Source of the DNA: a virus | Virus record (IMG/VR): IMGVR_UViG_3300028416_000009 | Location: 1-64,000 of that record | Length of the DNA stretch: 64,000 nucleotides | Direction: 5' to 3' (one strand) | Part shown: positions 1-9,162 of the stretch, piece by piece | How positions within the stretch are numbered: position 1 is the stretch's first letter | How the letters are laid out: every line of letters starts with the position of its first letter | Notes under the pieces: model-generated | What the model saw: only the letters and a program-made list of their open reading frames with translations | What the model was told of the DNA's origin: nothing | Databases searched by the model: none | Program-made: the position numbers and the translations under genes

Positions 1-1
1 T

Positions 2-61
2 GATAATAAAGATATCGTTAGGAACCCTTTAATCTCACAGATTTTAGAGAAATACGACTAA
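2..61 (+). CDS. 3' end of an upstream CDS (partial)
   Basis: An open frame enters from the left edge and stops with TAA at 59-61. The visible C-terminus reads ..NPLISQILEKYD. It is followed by a short AT-rich gap before the next ATG at 104. Too short to assign a family; the frame could be chance, but tight gene packing on this strand makes a real gene end likely. Confidence 0.45.
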   Translation, partial: DNKDIVRNPLISQILEKYD

Positions 62-103
62 ATATAACAAACTTTACTTTAACCATAATAAATCTATATT
101 TTA

Positions 104-688
104 ATGATGAAACAAGTGTATATTAACATTACAGGTGTATTACGAGACACATTCGCAAAAGCAGCGTCTGAATATCGTAAGTATTATATCGAATCAGATT
201 CTGAAGACGAGGAGAGTTTTGAGTATGATATGGTTTTACCTGTTAACACAAATGACATCTCAAACCATTTTAAATTTCAAGATGAAGATGAATTAAAGTA
301 TTTCTTCTTTATTGAGTTTGCTATGGAAATATTTGGTCATTCTGCCCCAACATATATGGGGGCTTTTAAAGACCTAACAGACCTTTTGAAAGAAAAGAAA
401 GATTGGGAAATCACAATAGTCTCTGATGAATTAGGTAAGGGTAAAGCGGCGTCTCTATTCTTTATGTCTAAAAATAGTAGTTATGTCGATAACTATAAGT
501 TTTATAAAAAAGACACTATTGATTCAATGTGGGAAAATTGTGACATATGGATTACAACAGACTGTGAGGTTTTAGAACAAAAACCAAACGATAAAATATC
601 AATAAAGGTTGAAACTGAATATAATAAAGATTATGAATCTAACCATTCAGTAGAAACATTAACGAATGTAAAAGAAATAGAGTTATAA
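104..688 (+). CDS. Hypothetical protein, possibly a degenerate HAD-like fold
   Basis: 194 residues with two consecutive ATG codons at 104 and 107. The second half has the order seen in HAD-type phage nucleotidases: a strand with ITIVSDE near residue 105, an Asp-rich turn with DIWITTD near 148, then KP and IKVE. The N-terminal DxD nucleophile motif of active HAD enzymes is not visible, so catalysis is doubtful. The stop codon overlaps the start of the next gene (TAATG), indicating translational coupling. The HAD reading is weak; otherwise unassigned. Confidence 0.8.
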   Translation: MMKQVYINITGVLRDTFAKAASEYRKYYIESDSEDEESFEYDMVLPVNTNDISNHFKFQDEDELKYFFFIEFAMEIFGHSAPTYMGAFKDLTDLLKEKKDWEITIVSDELGKGKAASLFFMSKNSSYVDNYKFYKKDTIDSMWENCDIWITTDCEVLEQKPNDKISIKVETEYNKDYESNHSVETLTNVKEIEL

Positions 689-1047
689 TGCCGAACGAAG
701 ACAAATCATATTTAATCCCATATACCTTAGATGTTGAGGGGTTATCGTATATTTTAGATTTAGATGCTTATCACGAAGCCGTTAAAATGCCACCAAGAAA
801 AGTGGTTAAAGTGGTAGAAGATGATAAAGGTGTCGAAAGTGAAATAGAAGAAATGGAAGATGGGGGATTAAACGTCTCCAAATATGAACTTTTAAAATAT
901 GTTTTAGAAGTTGTTATGGACGAAAAAGGTGGGGAAGATATTGACTCCGCAATGGGAATATCATATGGATTTAAAAAAATGCCGTTCTCATTTAAATTAA
1001 GTTTCAATACATTACTAAACTATGGTATAATTAAACCATTAAATTAA
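688..1047 (+). CDS. Hypothetical acidic protein
   Basis: 119 residues starting at the ATG that overlaps the previous stop. The N-terminal part is predicted alpha/beta, followed by a lysine/glutamate-rich linker near residues 36-58 and a helical C-terminal half. No catalytic motif, signal peptide or membrane segment is visible. It lies in a tight plus-strand operon between a possible HAD-like gene and a small histone-like gene. Family not recognised. Confidence 0.75.
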   Translation: MPNEDKSYLIPYTLDVEGLSYILDLDAYHEAVKMPPRKVVKVVEDDKGVESEIEEMEDGGLNVSKYELLKYVLEVVMDEKGGEDIDSAMGISYGFKKMPFSFKLSFNTLLNYGIIKPLN

Positions 1048-1059
1048 AAACAAAAAAAA

Positions 1060-1230
1060 ATGTCAAAAAAACAAGAAATTTTCGAAGCAATAGAAAGTCA
1101 CTACAATGACTTCGTAGAAAACCACAATGGAACTACTAAAGCGTCTCAAACAAGAGCACGTAAATCAATCGGTGAGATTAAGAAATTAGTAACTGATTAT
1201 CGTAAATCTTCTGTAGAGGAACAAGGATAA
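1060..1230 (+). CDS. Small histone H1-like (Hc1-type) DNA-binding protein
   Basis: 56 residues, below the usual ORF length cut-off. The central stretch TRARKSIGEIKKLVTDYRK matches the layout of short Bacteroidota Hc1-like proteins (typically ..AAGTRVRKxMQDLKxLAxxIRxE..), which bind DNA non-specifically. The start is an ATG after an A-rich leader with no Shine-Dalgarno, as expected for this host group. It lies 12 bases after the preceding gene and 38 before the glycosyltransferase gene. Likely role: DNA compaction or host nucleoid interference (inference from family resemblance). Confidence 0.72.
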   Translation: MSKKQEIFEAIESHYNDFVENHNGTTKASQTRARKSIGEIKKLVTDYRKSSVEEQG

Positions 1231-1268
1231 GATTTACAAATAAATTATTAAACCATTAAATAAAGAGC

Positions 1269-2327
1269 ATGGATAAAGTAAAAGTAATTAACGAGGCTAT
1301 CGAACGTCTCGACAAATTAGAGTCGAACGTTTATGTGTTCGTACAAGATGCTAAAGGTAATGCTAAAGCATCAATCAAACATTCTTACGATTTAGTAAGA
1401 GTATTAAATGAGAATGAGTTCAACGCTCATATCTTAGTTGAAAATAAAGACTATGAAGGGGTTTCTTCTTGGTTACCATTAGAGTATGATGAAACACCTG
1501 TTGTTTCAATAGAAGAGGGTAGTCTTCAAGTTAGACCTGATGACTTAGTTATCATACCTGAGTTATTTGCTCACGTAATGGAACAAATTGCGGATATGCC
1601 ATGTAATAAAGTAGTTCTATGTCAGTCATACGATTATTTATTTGAAACATTAAAACCAGGTGCTACTTGGAATTCCTTTGGGTTTAATAAGGTTATAACT
1701 ACAAGTTTAGACCAAAAACAATATCTTAATGACTTATTTAAGAAACTGAATATAGACGTTATTACACCGTTTATTTCTGAATTGTTTACAAAGTCAGATA
1801 AACCACAAAAACCAATTATTTCTATACACACACGTGACCAAAGAGATACTATGAAATTAATCAAATCTTTCTATGTGAAGTACCCACAATTTAAATGGGT
1901 AACATTTAGAGATATGAGAGGATTAACTCAAGAAGAATTCGCGACAACATTAAGAGAGTCGTGTTTATCTGTTTGGGTTGATGACGTTTCAGGTTATGGA
2001 ACATTCCCATTAGAGTCTATGAAATCAGGAGTACCTGTTATTGGTAAAATACCAACACTTAAACCTGATTGGATGACAGAGGATAATGGTATTTGGACTA
2101 TAGATTCAAATCAAATTGTGGATTTAGTTGCGTCTGTATTTAAGGGATGGTTAGAAGATAGAATACCATCAGACTTATACGATGAGATGGATTCAACGGT
2201 AAGTAAATTAACTTATGAAACATTCACAAAAGAAACGTTAAGTGTTTTTACAAACATAACAAAAAAGAGAAAAGAACAATTAGAGTTCACAGTCGATAAA
2301 TTTAAAGAATTAGAAGAAAATGATTAA
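1269..2327 (+). CDS. GT-B fold glycosyltransferase (GT4-like)
   Basis: 352 residues. The C-terminal half has the GT-B donor-site signature: GYGTFPLESMKSGVPVIGK near residues 238-256, with the conserved Glu before a small-residue/Pro-Val-Ile turn as in GT4 enzymes. The N-terminal half looks like a Rossmann acceptor domain. No membrane segments are seen. Its end overlaps the next gene, a GT2-type enzyme, by 8 bases, so the two probably act together on phage DNA, virion or host glycans. Substrate unknown. Confidence 0.82.
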   Translation: MDKVKVINEAIERLDKLESNVYVFVQDAKGNAKASIKHSYDLVRVLNENEFNAHILVENKDYEGVSSWLPLEYDETPVVSIEEGSLQVRPDDLVIIPELFAHVMEQIADMPCNKVVLCQSYDYLFETLKPGATWNSFGFNKVITTSLDQKQYLNDLFKKLNIDVITPFISELFTKSDKPQKPIISIHTRDQRDTMKLIKSFYVKYPQFKWVTFRDMRGLTQEEFATTLRESCLSVWVDDVSGYGTFPLESMKSGVPVIGKIPTLKPDWMTEDNGIWTIDSNQIVDLVASVFKGWLEDRIPSDLYDEMDSTVSKLTYETFTKETLSVFTNITKKRKEQLEFTVDKFKELEEND

Positions 2328-3096
2328 TTTAATTTTACCTATACATACAATCAATAAAGAACTCAGGTCGAGATTTGAGACATTTATGGAATCGGTATCT
2401 AAACAAACAGTTAAGGATTTTACATTAACTATTGTTTATAAACCAACAAAAGAGTTAACCAAATATTTGAATGAATATAACTTAGAATCTTATGTGTCCT
2501 TATTGGAGAACACTGGAGAAACTGATTTTTGTTCACAAATTAATTTTGGAGCACAGAACACTAAATCAGAATACATCGCAATTACTGAGGTGGATGATGA
2601 GATTACCCCAACATACATACAAAACGCTATACAACACATTAACGCGTATCCTGATGTATCAACCTTTCTACCTATCGTCATAGACACTAATTCACAGGGT
2701 GAGTTCTTGTCATTTACAAATGAATCTGTTTGGGCTATGAACCTAACAGAAACTATAGGATACTTAGATAACGAATCGTTATCGTCTTACGAGAACTATC
2801 AAACCAGTGGTATGATTATTAAAACGTCTGTCTATAACGAAGTTGGTGGTCTTAAGAGTAATGTTAAATTATCTTTTGGTTACGAATTTTTACTTCGTTT
2901 AACGCATATGTCTAATGAAGTATTCGTTATACCTAAGTTAACGTATAGACACACTAACTTTAGAAAAGGTTCTCTATTTTGGGATTACAAAGAAGGAGAA
3001 AATAAGTTAAGTTCTGACGAGGCAATGTTTTGGTTAGAGACGGCAAAGAAAGAGCAATTTTTCACAGAAGACCGAGCGATAACATACCAAGACTAA
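2320..3096 (+). CDS. GT-A fold glycosyltransferase (GT2-like)
   Basis: 258 residues. It begins with the typical family-2 strand (MINLILPIHT) followed by a helix and the SKQT turn near residue 28. The metal/nucleotide-sugar motif is TEVDDE near residues 89-94. An acceptor-side GYEFLLRL segment follows near 187. No transmembrane helices, so it is probably soluble. It overlaps the upstream GT-B gene by 8 bases. Donor and acceptor cannot be told from sequence. Confidence 0.85.
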   Translation: MINLILPIHTINKELRSRFETFMESVSKQTVKDFTLTIVYKPTKELTKYLNEYNLESYVSLLENTGETDFCSQINFGAQNTKSEYIAITEVDDEITPTYIQNAIQHINAYPDVSTFLPIVIDTNSQGEFLSFTNESVWAMNLTETIGYLDNESLSSYENYQTSGMIIKTSVYNEVGGLKSNVKLSFGYEFLLRLTHMSNEVFVIPKLTYRHTNFRKGSLFWDYKEGENKLSSDEAMFWLETAKKEQFFTEDRAITYQD

Positions 3097-3104
3097 AACT
3101 TATT

Positions 3105-3806
3105 ATGCCTAGACCTAGAAAAAACAAACAATACTTTGGTCCTGAGGAGGAAGCTGCGGTAGTAAAATATTTAGAAGCAGAAACCTATGAGGAAAGAAAT
3201 CTGATTTACAATCAGAGTCTTAGAAAACCATTAAGTAAAATGGTCGAAAGCATAATTCGTAGATATAAATTATATCGTAGAGACTTCGATTACGAATCTT
3301 TACATACTGACGTATCATCATTTTTAATCACTAAAGCGGATAAGTTTGACCCATCTAAAGGGTCTAAGGCTTATTCGTATTTTGGTACGATTTGTAAAAA
3401 CTATTTAATGGGTGCGATATTAAAGGACCAAAAAGAATTAAATAGAAAGATATCTTATGAAGACATATCATCCTCAGTTGAGAGTAGACCTGATATGACA
3501 TACTTCTTACATAACGACTCTTTAGATTATGAGGACGTTGTTAAACGTTTAGTTAAGGAATTAGAAGATTTTATGGAAATCACTAACCTTAATAAAAATG
3601 AAGAAAAGTTAGGATACGCGTTAATAGAAGTGTTCACTAATTACGAAGTTATATTTCAAGGAGGGGAAGGAAATAAATTCAATAAGAACCTAATATTATT
3701 GTCATTGAGAGACATGACATCTATGACCACAAAAGAAATTAGAACGTCAATGAAAAAGTATAAAAAAATATACTCTGAGATGATGTTACAGGTAATTCAG
3801 GAATAA
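3105..3806 (+). CDS. 55: Late transcription sigma factor, T4 gp55-like
   Basis: The frame opens earlier, but the ATG at 3105, 8 bases after the preceding stop, gives the sensible N-terminus MPRPRKNKQY and a 233-residue protein. Residues 82-105 (KFDPSKGSKAYSYFG..) match the sigma region-2 core of T4 gp55: an Asp/Tyr loop, AYxYF, and a helix contacting RNA polymerase. gp55-type sigmas direct late phage promoters together with the sliding clamp. Its presence supports the late octamer proposed here (TATTTATA upstream of head genes). Partner gp33/gp45 genes are not in the window. Confidence 0.8.
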   Translation: MPRPRKNKQYFGPEEEAAVVKYLEAETYEERNLIYNQSLRKPLSKMVESIIRRYKLYRRDFDYESLHTDVSSFLITKADKFDPSKGSKAYSYFGTICKNYLMGAILKDQKELNRKISYEDISSSVESRPDMTYFLHNDSLDYEDVVKRLVKELEDFMEITNLNKNEEKLGYALIEVFTNYEVIFQGGEGNKFNKNLILLSLRDMTSMTTKEIRTSMKKYKKIYSEMMLQVIQE

Positions 3807-3820
3807 ACTATTTATTTAGT

Positions 3821-4195
3821 ATGGGAAGAACAACTAAAAAAGAAATTAATTTTTCACAAAAAAGTTTAATGGCACTTCTACAGGAGATATATAACGAAAC
3901 TGTAGAGCAGAGAAATACCGCAATTAGAATACAAAATAAGATGTTAGGGTTCATGAAAGGACCTGAAGACTTAACCTTATTGGGTCCTATCATAAAAGAA
4001 CAACAAAAGATATTAGATAGTGTTTTAGAGAAAAAACTATCATTGGCAAAACTACAACAGGTTATCATACAAAAATCATCAGAAGGTCGAGAAGACATTG
4101 GTGGTTCTTTAAGTGATGACGATAAAGAAATGTTAAAGGATTTGGTTAATGGTTTAGGTAATGATACACCATCTGACGATAATTTTAATATGTAA
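3821..4195 (+). CDS. Hypothetical helical protein in the baseplate operon
   Basis: 124 residues, almost entirely predicted alpha-helical, with a possible coiled coil over residues 15-80 and an acidic C-terminal tail. A TATTTATT box ends 4 bases before the ATG. The stop overlaps the ATG of the 615-residue downstream gene (TAATG). Position suggests a small tail or baseplate assembly factor. Family not recognised. Confidence 0.75.
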   Translation: MGRTTKKEINFSQKSLMALLQEIYNETVEQRNTAIRIQNKMLGFMKGPEDLTLLGPIIKEQQKILDSVLEKKLSLAKLQQVIIQKSSEGREDIGGSLSDDDKEMLKDLVNGLGNDTPSDDNFNM

Positions 4196-6042
4196 TGGGA
4201 TTAAAGACGGAACAAAACAAATTAGATAAAGGTATTGACTCAATAAAGTTGGTACTACAGTCAATGTCGGACATGAAGAAAATTGACCTTCAGTCTGTTG
4301 GTTCCGCATATTTAGACACAAATAAGTTAAAGAAAAAATTATTAGGTGATGGTAGTGGTAAATCAGTCAATACTGATTTTATCGGTAAATTAGTTAATAC
4401 GTTACTTCAAAGTTCCGGTGGTGGCCCTGACAAAGTCAAAACATTCGTTAAAAAAATCATTAAGAAAGTTTCTACCGATTCACCAAAAATAACTAAGATA
4501 GTTATCGAAGAATTGTTTAGAGCAATTAATTGTGAAACTGATTTTTCATTGACGGGTATTGAGATAAACCTATCTCCTGAAGAAATAGACTTCTTTGATT
4601 TATTAAAAGTTTCTCCTGAAGGAATGCCAGGTAGAGTAATGTACGAAAAAGGTGATATAGATAACGAATTATATCCTTTACCACTTAATAAAATGTTATA
4701 CGACGTTACGATAAGTAATGACCTAAATTCCCCTAAAACATTTACCTCGGCAAACGGTAAAGAAATGTTTGACCTTAGTTTTGACGACTTCACTCAAGAA
4801 TATAATTTAAAATTTAAGGACATTAACGTAACCGATTTTGTCTCTCACTATTACTCATCTTTTGAACTATTCAACACAAAAGACTTAATGTCTGACTTAA
4901 TGGACCAACTATTTGGTGTGGTTTCAATTGATGTCTCCACCAAAAGGGTAAAGTCATTCGCAGAATTAAACAAGATGATGCAAATTTTGGCTAGTTTGTG
5001 TAGTGACTTTTACGAGCAGGATGCGTTAATACAAGAAAGTTTAATTGATGGTTTGTCAACACAAGACGAAGATTTGTCTTATGCGTTTGACGATGAAGAT
5101 ACAAGACAAATTGAAGAGGAGTTTAATTATAAAATTAATAAAATATATAAATTAGTTGATTGTGGGAATTTTGAGGGTGAGATGAATACTGATTTATTAA
5201 TCGATTCTTTACTCGATTTAGATTCAGATAATATTTCTGAGTCTGAGGTATTAGAAGGGTTATTACAAAATATCGGTAGTGGATTTGTAGAACAATCAGG
5301 ATTTGATGTTCCTACAATAAATCTTAACCTTAATTTAGACATATTCAAACAATTACCAACAACTATAATGGGTAAAGTGCTGGGACCAAAAACGGTTCTA
5401 CCATTTATAATATTAACTAAAGCGATTGATGAGGCTAAAGGTAAGTCGAAGGACGTAAAGGAATTTGCTGAAAATAACAAACGTTTTATGACTCGAGTTG
5501 GTAAAAGGGTGTTTGATATGTATAAAAAAGAACTGATGGATGAAATTAAAAAAGAGTTAACTCAAATAGTTTCTATGGTTCTTAAAGAAATTGCTAAACA
5601 ACAATTAAGAGGGAGATATGCTATTATACTCGCCCTATTATCTATGTTACACAAATTTATAACCACAACAGACTTTAGTACGTGTATAGGTATCATTCAA
5701 GGACTATTATCTTTACTTAACCTTAAATCAGGTATACCTTTAGGGGTACCGTTTCCACTTCTTTATGGTGCATACGCAAGGGAAGGGGCAAACTCAACAA
5801 GAGCTTACAACAATGCGATTCAATTCATGGAAAAACAAGGTGTGAGTCTTGGTAGTTTACCGGACGGTTCACCAAATAAACATATACTATTAGTAGATTC
5901 TATTATGAAAGGAGCAATGAAAGAACTAGGTGAGAATGGGGTTAATCAATTTGTGTCATTACCGGCAACTGGAGCTCATCCATTAGGTCCTGTAGTAACA
6001 CCATTTGTAACGGGTAAGTCAGTACCACTAACATCATATTAA
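4195..6042 (+). CDS. Probable tail/baseplate structural protein, unknown family
   Basis: 615 residues. The N-terminal part is mixed helical and acidic. Residues about 460-535 contain hydrophobic stretches (IILALLSMLHKFI and CIGIIQGLLSLLN), and the C-terminal 70 residues are Gly/Pro rich and end in PVVTPFVTGKSVPLTSY. It is coupled upstream by a TAATG overlap and followed at once by a 69-residue ORF and the gp5-like gene. The context argues for a baseplate or tail component; no motif identifies it. Confidence 0.8.
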   Translation: MGLKTEQNKLDKGIDSIKLVLQSMSDMKKIDLQSVGSAYLDTNKLKKKLLGDGSGKSVNTDFIGKLVNTLLQSSGGGPDKVKTFVKKIIKKVSTDSPKITKIVIEELFRAINCETDFSLTGIEINLSPEEIDFFDLLKVSPEGMPGRVMYEKGDIDNELYPLPLNKMLYDVTISNDLNSPKTFTSANGKEMFDLSFDDFTQEYNLKFKDINVTDFVSHYYSSFELFNTKDLMSDLMDQLFGVVSIDVSTKRVKSFAELNKMMQILASLCSDFYEQDALIQESLIDGLSTQDEDLSYAFDDEDTRQIEEEFNYKINKIYKLVDCGNFEGEMNTDLLIDSLLDLDSDNISESEVLEGLLQNIGSGFVEQSGFDVPTINLNLNLDIFKQLPTTIMGKVLGPKTVLPFIILTKAIDEAKGKSKDVKEFAENNKRFMTRVGKRVFDMYKKELMDEIKKELTQIVSMVLKEIAKQQLRGRYAIILALLSMLHKFITTTDFSTCIGIIQGLLSLLNLKSGIPLGVPFPLLYGAYAREGANSTRAYNNAIQFMEKQGVSLGSLPDGSPNKHILLVDSIMKGAMKELGENGVNQFVSLPATGAHPLGPVVTPFVTGKSVPLTSY

Positions 6043-6252
6043 ATGGATATAAAGATAATTTTAGAAATAGCAGAAAACGCATCGAAAAGGTCTAATAAAG
6101 ATTTAATCGAAGCGGCAACTATTTTATCAAAGGAATTTGAAGACACTAAGACATTAATGATTCAATTATCACACCATTTAGATAATGTGGAAAACAGTTA
6201 TTATCAAATCTCCGAAGAAGTTAAAAAAAGAAAAGGTATAACAGATGTCTAA
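6043..6252 (+). CDS. Small helical protein between structural genes
   Basis: 69 residues, starting immediately after the previous stop and overlapping the gp5-like gene by 8 bases. The whole sequence is predicted helical with heptad-like spacing. No catalytic, membrane or zinc motif is seen. Tight coupling on both sides suggests an assembly chaperone or minor baseplate part (inference). Confidence 0.7.
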   Translation: MDIKIILEIAENASKRSNKDLIEAATILSKEFEDTKTLMIQLSHHLDNVENSYYQISEEVKKRKGITDV

Positions 6253-7756
6253 ACTCATTTTTAAGGGGGTTGTAAAAGACAATAAAGACCCGAAATCGTT
6301 AGGTAGAATTAGAATCGACCCTGTTGAGTGGATTGTTTCTGATGAGGTTTATGTTACAGAGTATTCAGGAAAGTATTCAGAACAAAAAGACAGGTGGAAC
6401 GCAGTATCTGACCCGTTTATGTTTGTACCATTATTACCTAACCATATCAATATGGTTCCTAAGGTGGGTGAATCCGTTAATATATTATATACCGATACCG
6501 ACTCTAAATTTATAGATGGTTTCTATATACCAATGTCTATAGTCGACCAAGGATATCCAAACCCTTCAAGTGCGGAGCATATGATGTCACAATCAAAAGA
6601 GGGGTTAAAGTATAAGAAAGCAAAAGACATTTATAAATCAACAGGAGAGTTTGTTAAAAAAACTTATGACGGAGCAATTCCTAAAACTGAAGATTTTGCA
6701 ATATCGAGTAGATTAAACTCAGATATTCTTTGGACTCAAAAAGCAATAGTAATTAGGGCCGGAAAAATTAAAGACGATGAGGTTGTCTCAAAAAGAGAAC
6801 CCATTAGAGACTCTAACCCCGCAATGATTCAAGTATCTAAATTTGATACAACGACGACAATAAGTGAAGGTAAAGAAATCACCTCTAAAGTGAATCAATT
6901 TGTACATACTGAAGTATTAATTGAATACCTTATAGATGACCTTAATTGTGATGGGAATTGTACTTCGACACTTTATGTATATAAATTGGCAAAACAAAAA
7001 GAAATAACAGAAACGTTATACTTTAATCAAACAACTGAAATTGAAAACGATAAAAAAGAATTGTTATTTTCTACTATCGTTAATGGTGATGATTTAGAAG
7101 ATTTATCTTTTAATCTCAGACATGAAATTAAACAGATAATAAATCGTGGATTGACAGGGTTAAGTTCTTTAGAGAACTACATCAAACACCCATCAAATGT
7201 TGACCCACAAAAAATGACATCAATATTTCCATTATATTTCAGAAATGTTCCGACACAATATGACGTTGAGAAAACCAACGATGTTTTTAATGATAAGATA
7301 TTAAAAAATATACATATTAAAACTAGGAAAGGGTTTGGTCTTTTATTCAGTAATGAAGAAGATAATACACCTGAGAAGGAGATAAAAATAAAAGAGACTA
7401 TCGTTAAAAACTCTGATAAACCCAGTAAAAACGTTGTGGTATTATCAGATAAGAATTACATACTCGCTTACGGTAATAATATTCCTACATCTAAAAAAGG
7501 GATTAACTTCTCTAAAGTGTCTAACTACGAAATTAGTCAGGATGAAATAATTAATAATATAGAACCTGAAACATATGCGTTAGTGAGGGGTGAACAATTA
7601 CACGAACTTTTAGATATAATTTATCTCTACTTAACAACTCACGTACATAACCCTGCTGAACCGCCCGTTGTTTTTCCAAATATAAAATTAGACATAGAGG
7701 AAAAATTTCAGAACTTTAAACAGAATATCCTTTCTAATAAAATTAGAATTAACTAA
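6245..7756 (+). CDS. Baseplate central spike/hub protein, gp5-like OB fold without lysozyme
   Basis: 503 residues. The N-terminus (MSKLIFKGVVKDNKDP, then LGRIRIDP, and MVPKVGESVNILY near 75-87) is the OB-fold pattern of T4 gp5/phage-V type spike proteins. The C-terminal part has VRGEQLHELLDIIYLYL followed by THVHNP, as found in this protein class. The lysozyme domain that T4 gp5 carries in its middle is absent. An unrelated GH24 domain is found at the end of the 931-residue protein encoded at 31757-34552. Likely the membrane-puncturing hub of the tail. Confidence 0.72.
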   Translation: MSKLIFKGVVKDNKDPKSLGRIRIDPVEWIVSDEVYVTEYSGKYSEQKDRWNAVSDPFMFVPLLPNHINMVPKVGESVNILYTDTDSKFIDGFYIPMSIVDQGYPNPSSAEHMMSQSKEGLKYKKAKDIYKSTGEFVKKTYDGAIPKTEDFAISSRLNSDILWTQKAIVIRAGKIKDDEVVSKREPIRDSNPAMIQVSKFDTTTTISEGKEITSKVNQFVHTEVLIEYLIDDLNCDGNCTSTLYVYKLAKQKEITETLYFNQTTEIENDKKELLFSTIVNGDDLEDLSFNLRHEIKQIINRGLTGLSSLENYIKHPSNVDPQKMTSIFPLYFRNVPTQYDVEKTNDVFNDKILKNIHIKTRKGFGLLFSNEEDNTPEKEIKIKETIVKNSDKPSKNVVVLSDKNYILAYGNNIPTSKKGINFSKVSNYEISQDEIINNIEPETYALVRGEQLHELLDIIYLYLTTHVHNPAEPPVVFPNIKLDIEEKFQNFKQNILSNKIRIN

Positions 7757-7764
7757 TTACTGGA

Positions 7765-7772
7765 TATTTATA
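7765..7772 (+). promoter_or_regulatory. Putative late box TATTTATA
   Basis: Exact octamer in the sense of the downstream structural gene, 15 bases before its ATG at 7788. A TATAAATA overlaps it at 7769-7776, so the orientation is ambiguous at this site alone. Confidence 0.5.
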
Positions 7773-7787
7773 AATAAAACATTTGTA

Positions 7788-9158
7788 ATGTCTATATTTA
7801 AATCTTATTTCAGTAAGAACAACACAATCATAAGTGATTCGTATACTAATACGGCAAAGAACCCTGTTAGTGAATTATTTTATGGTGGGTTTCACACTAG
7901 ATTCCTATTACAAATTGATTTGTCAGAATTAATCCACAAAATTACTGATGGGTATATCAATACAAATTCAATTGAAAAACACATATTAAAACTAACTAAC
8001 ACTATTAACCCTACAGAAAATTCGTATTTTAATGAAATTACGAGTCTTAATTCTAAAAGGGCGACATCTTTCGATTTAATAGTGTTTAAAGTAAATCAAG
8101 AATGGGATGAGGGTGTTGGTTATGACTATATTAACACTTCTAACCAATTTCCATTACAAAGTACTCACTCTGACACTTCATCTAATTGGTTTAGTGCGAC
8201 TAATCTTAATGATTGGACTCAGGAGGGTGTGAATGAAGGTGAAATCATTTCAACACAACATTTTGATAATGGTAATGAAAATATAGAATTAGATGTTACT
8301 GATTATATAAATGACATATTAAACGGTACTGAAACACATTACGGATTAGGGATATCTTTTGACCTTCCTTACGAAGCAATCAATACGTTACAGATATATC
8401 GTAGTGTCGCATTTTTTACTAAGTATACTCAAACATTCTTTGAACCTTACTTAGAAACTACATTTAATGACCACTTTATTGACCACAGAAATGACTTCTA
8501 TACGGGAGTTGTTAGAAATTTAATATTATATGTAAATCAAGGTAACGAACCAACAAATTTAGATACTGAACCTACGGTAGATATAATGAACGGAGACGAA
8601 GTATTACTTTCAGATTTACAATCAGAACATGTTAGTAAAGGAATATATAAAGTATCATTTACCGTTGACCCACAGTCTTGCCCTACCCCACTTATTTTAA
8701 ATGATGTATGGAAAGGGGTTTCAATAGACGGGTATAGTCTTTCTGAGATTAATCAAGAATTCACGTTAAGACCGTCTTCTGAACTATTTAAGATTGGAAC
8801 TGATGAGTTAAATCCTATAGAGTATAGTTACTCTTTTACTGGTTTAAAAAGAGACGAGAAAATCGTTAGAGGAGATATTAGAAAGGTTTATGTGGATGTT
8901 AAAGTCCCATTTACATATGACGATAGAGTACAAATAGACAACTTAAAATATAGAATTTATGTTAAAGAAGGTAATACGTCTATAGATGTGATACCATTCA
9001 CAGACGTAAATAGGGCATACAATTCAAATTATTTCTTATTAGATACTTCTATGTTAATCCCAAATAAGGAATACCATATGGATTTACAATTAGAAACAAA
9101 CAGAGAAGTTAATACCTACAGAAAGGAAATTAGTTTTTATGTGATTAGTGAAAAATAA
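7788..9158 (+). CDS. Beta-rich tail structural protein with DNRLRE-like N-terminal domain
   Basis: 456 residues, predicted mostly beta strand. Residues about 80-190 resemble DNRLRE/carbohydrate-binding modules: VFKVNQEWDEGVGYD, then NWF.., W..EGV, ELDVTDYIN and YGLGISF. The C-terminal half looks like repeated immunoglobulin-like strands. It has its own putative late box 15 bases upstream of the start. It sits between the spike-like gene and the M23 peptidase gene, which suggests a baseplate wedge or tail-fibre attachment protein. Confidence 0.72.
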   Translation: MSIFKSYFSKNNTIISDSYTNTAKNPVSELFYGGFHTRFLLQIDLSELIHKITDGYINTNSIEKHILKLTNTINPTENSYFNEITSLNSKRATSFDLIVFKVNQEWDEGVGYDYINTSNQFPLQSTHSDTSSNWFSATNLNDWTQEGVNEGEIISTQHFDNGNENIELDVTDYINDILNGTETHYGLGISFDLPYEAINTLQIYRSVAFFTKYTQTFFEPYLETTFNDHFIDHRNDFYTGVVRNLILYVNQGNEPTNLDTEPTVDIMNGDEVLLSDLQSEHVSKGIYKVSFTVDPQSCPTPLILNDVWKGVSIDGYSLSEINQEFTLRPSSELFKIGTDELNPIEYSYSFTGLKRDEKIVRGDIRKVYVDVKVPFTYDDRVQIDNLKYRIYVKEGNTSIDVIPFTDVNRAYNSNYFLLDTSMLIPNKEYHMDLQLETNREVNTYRKEISFYVISEK

Positions 9159-9162
9159 TATT

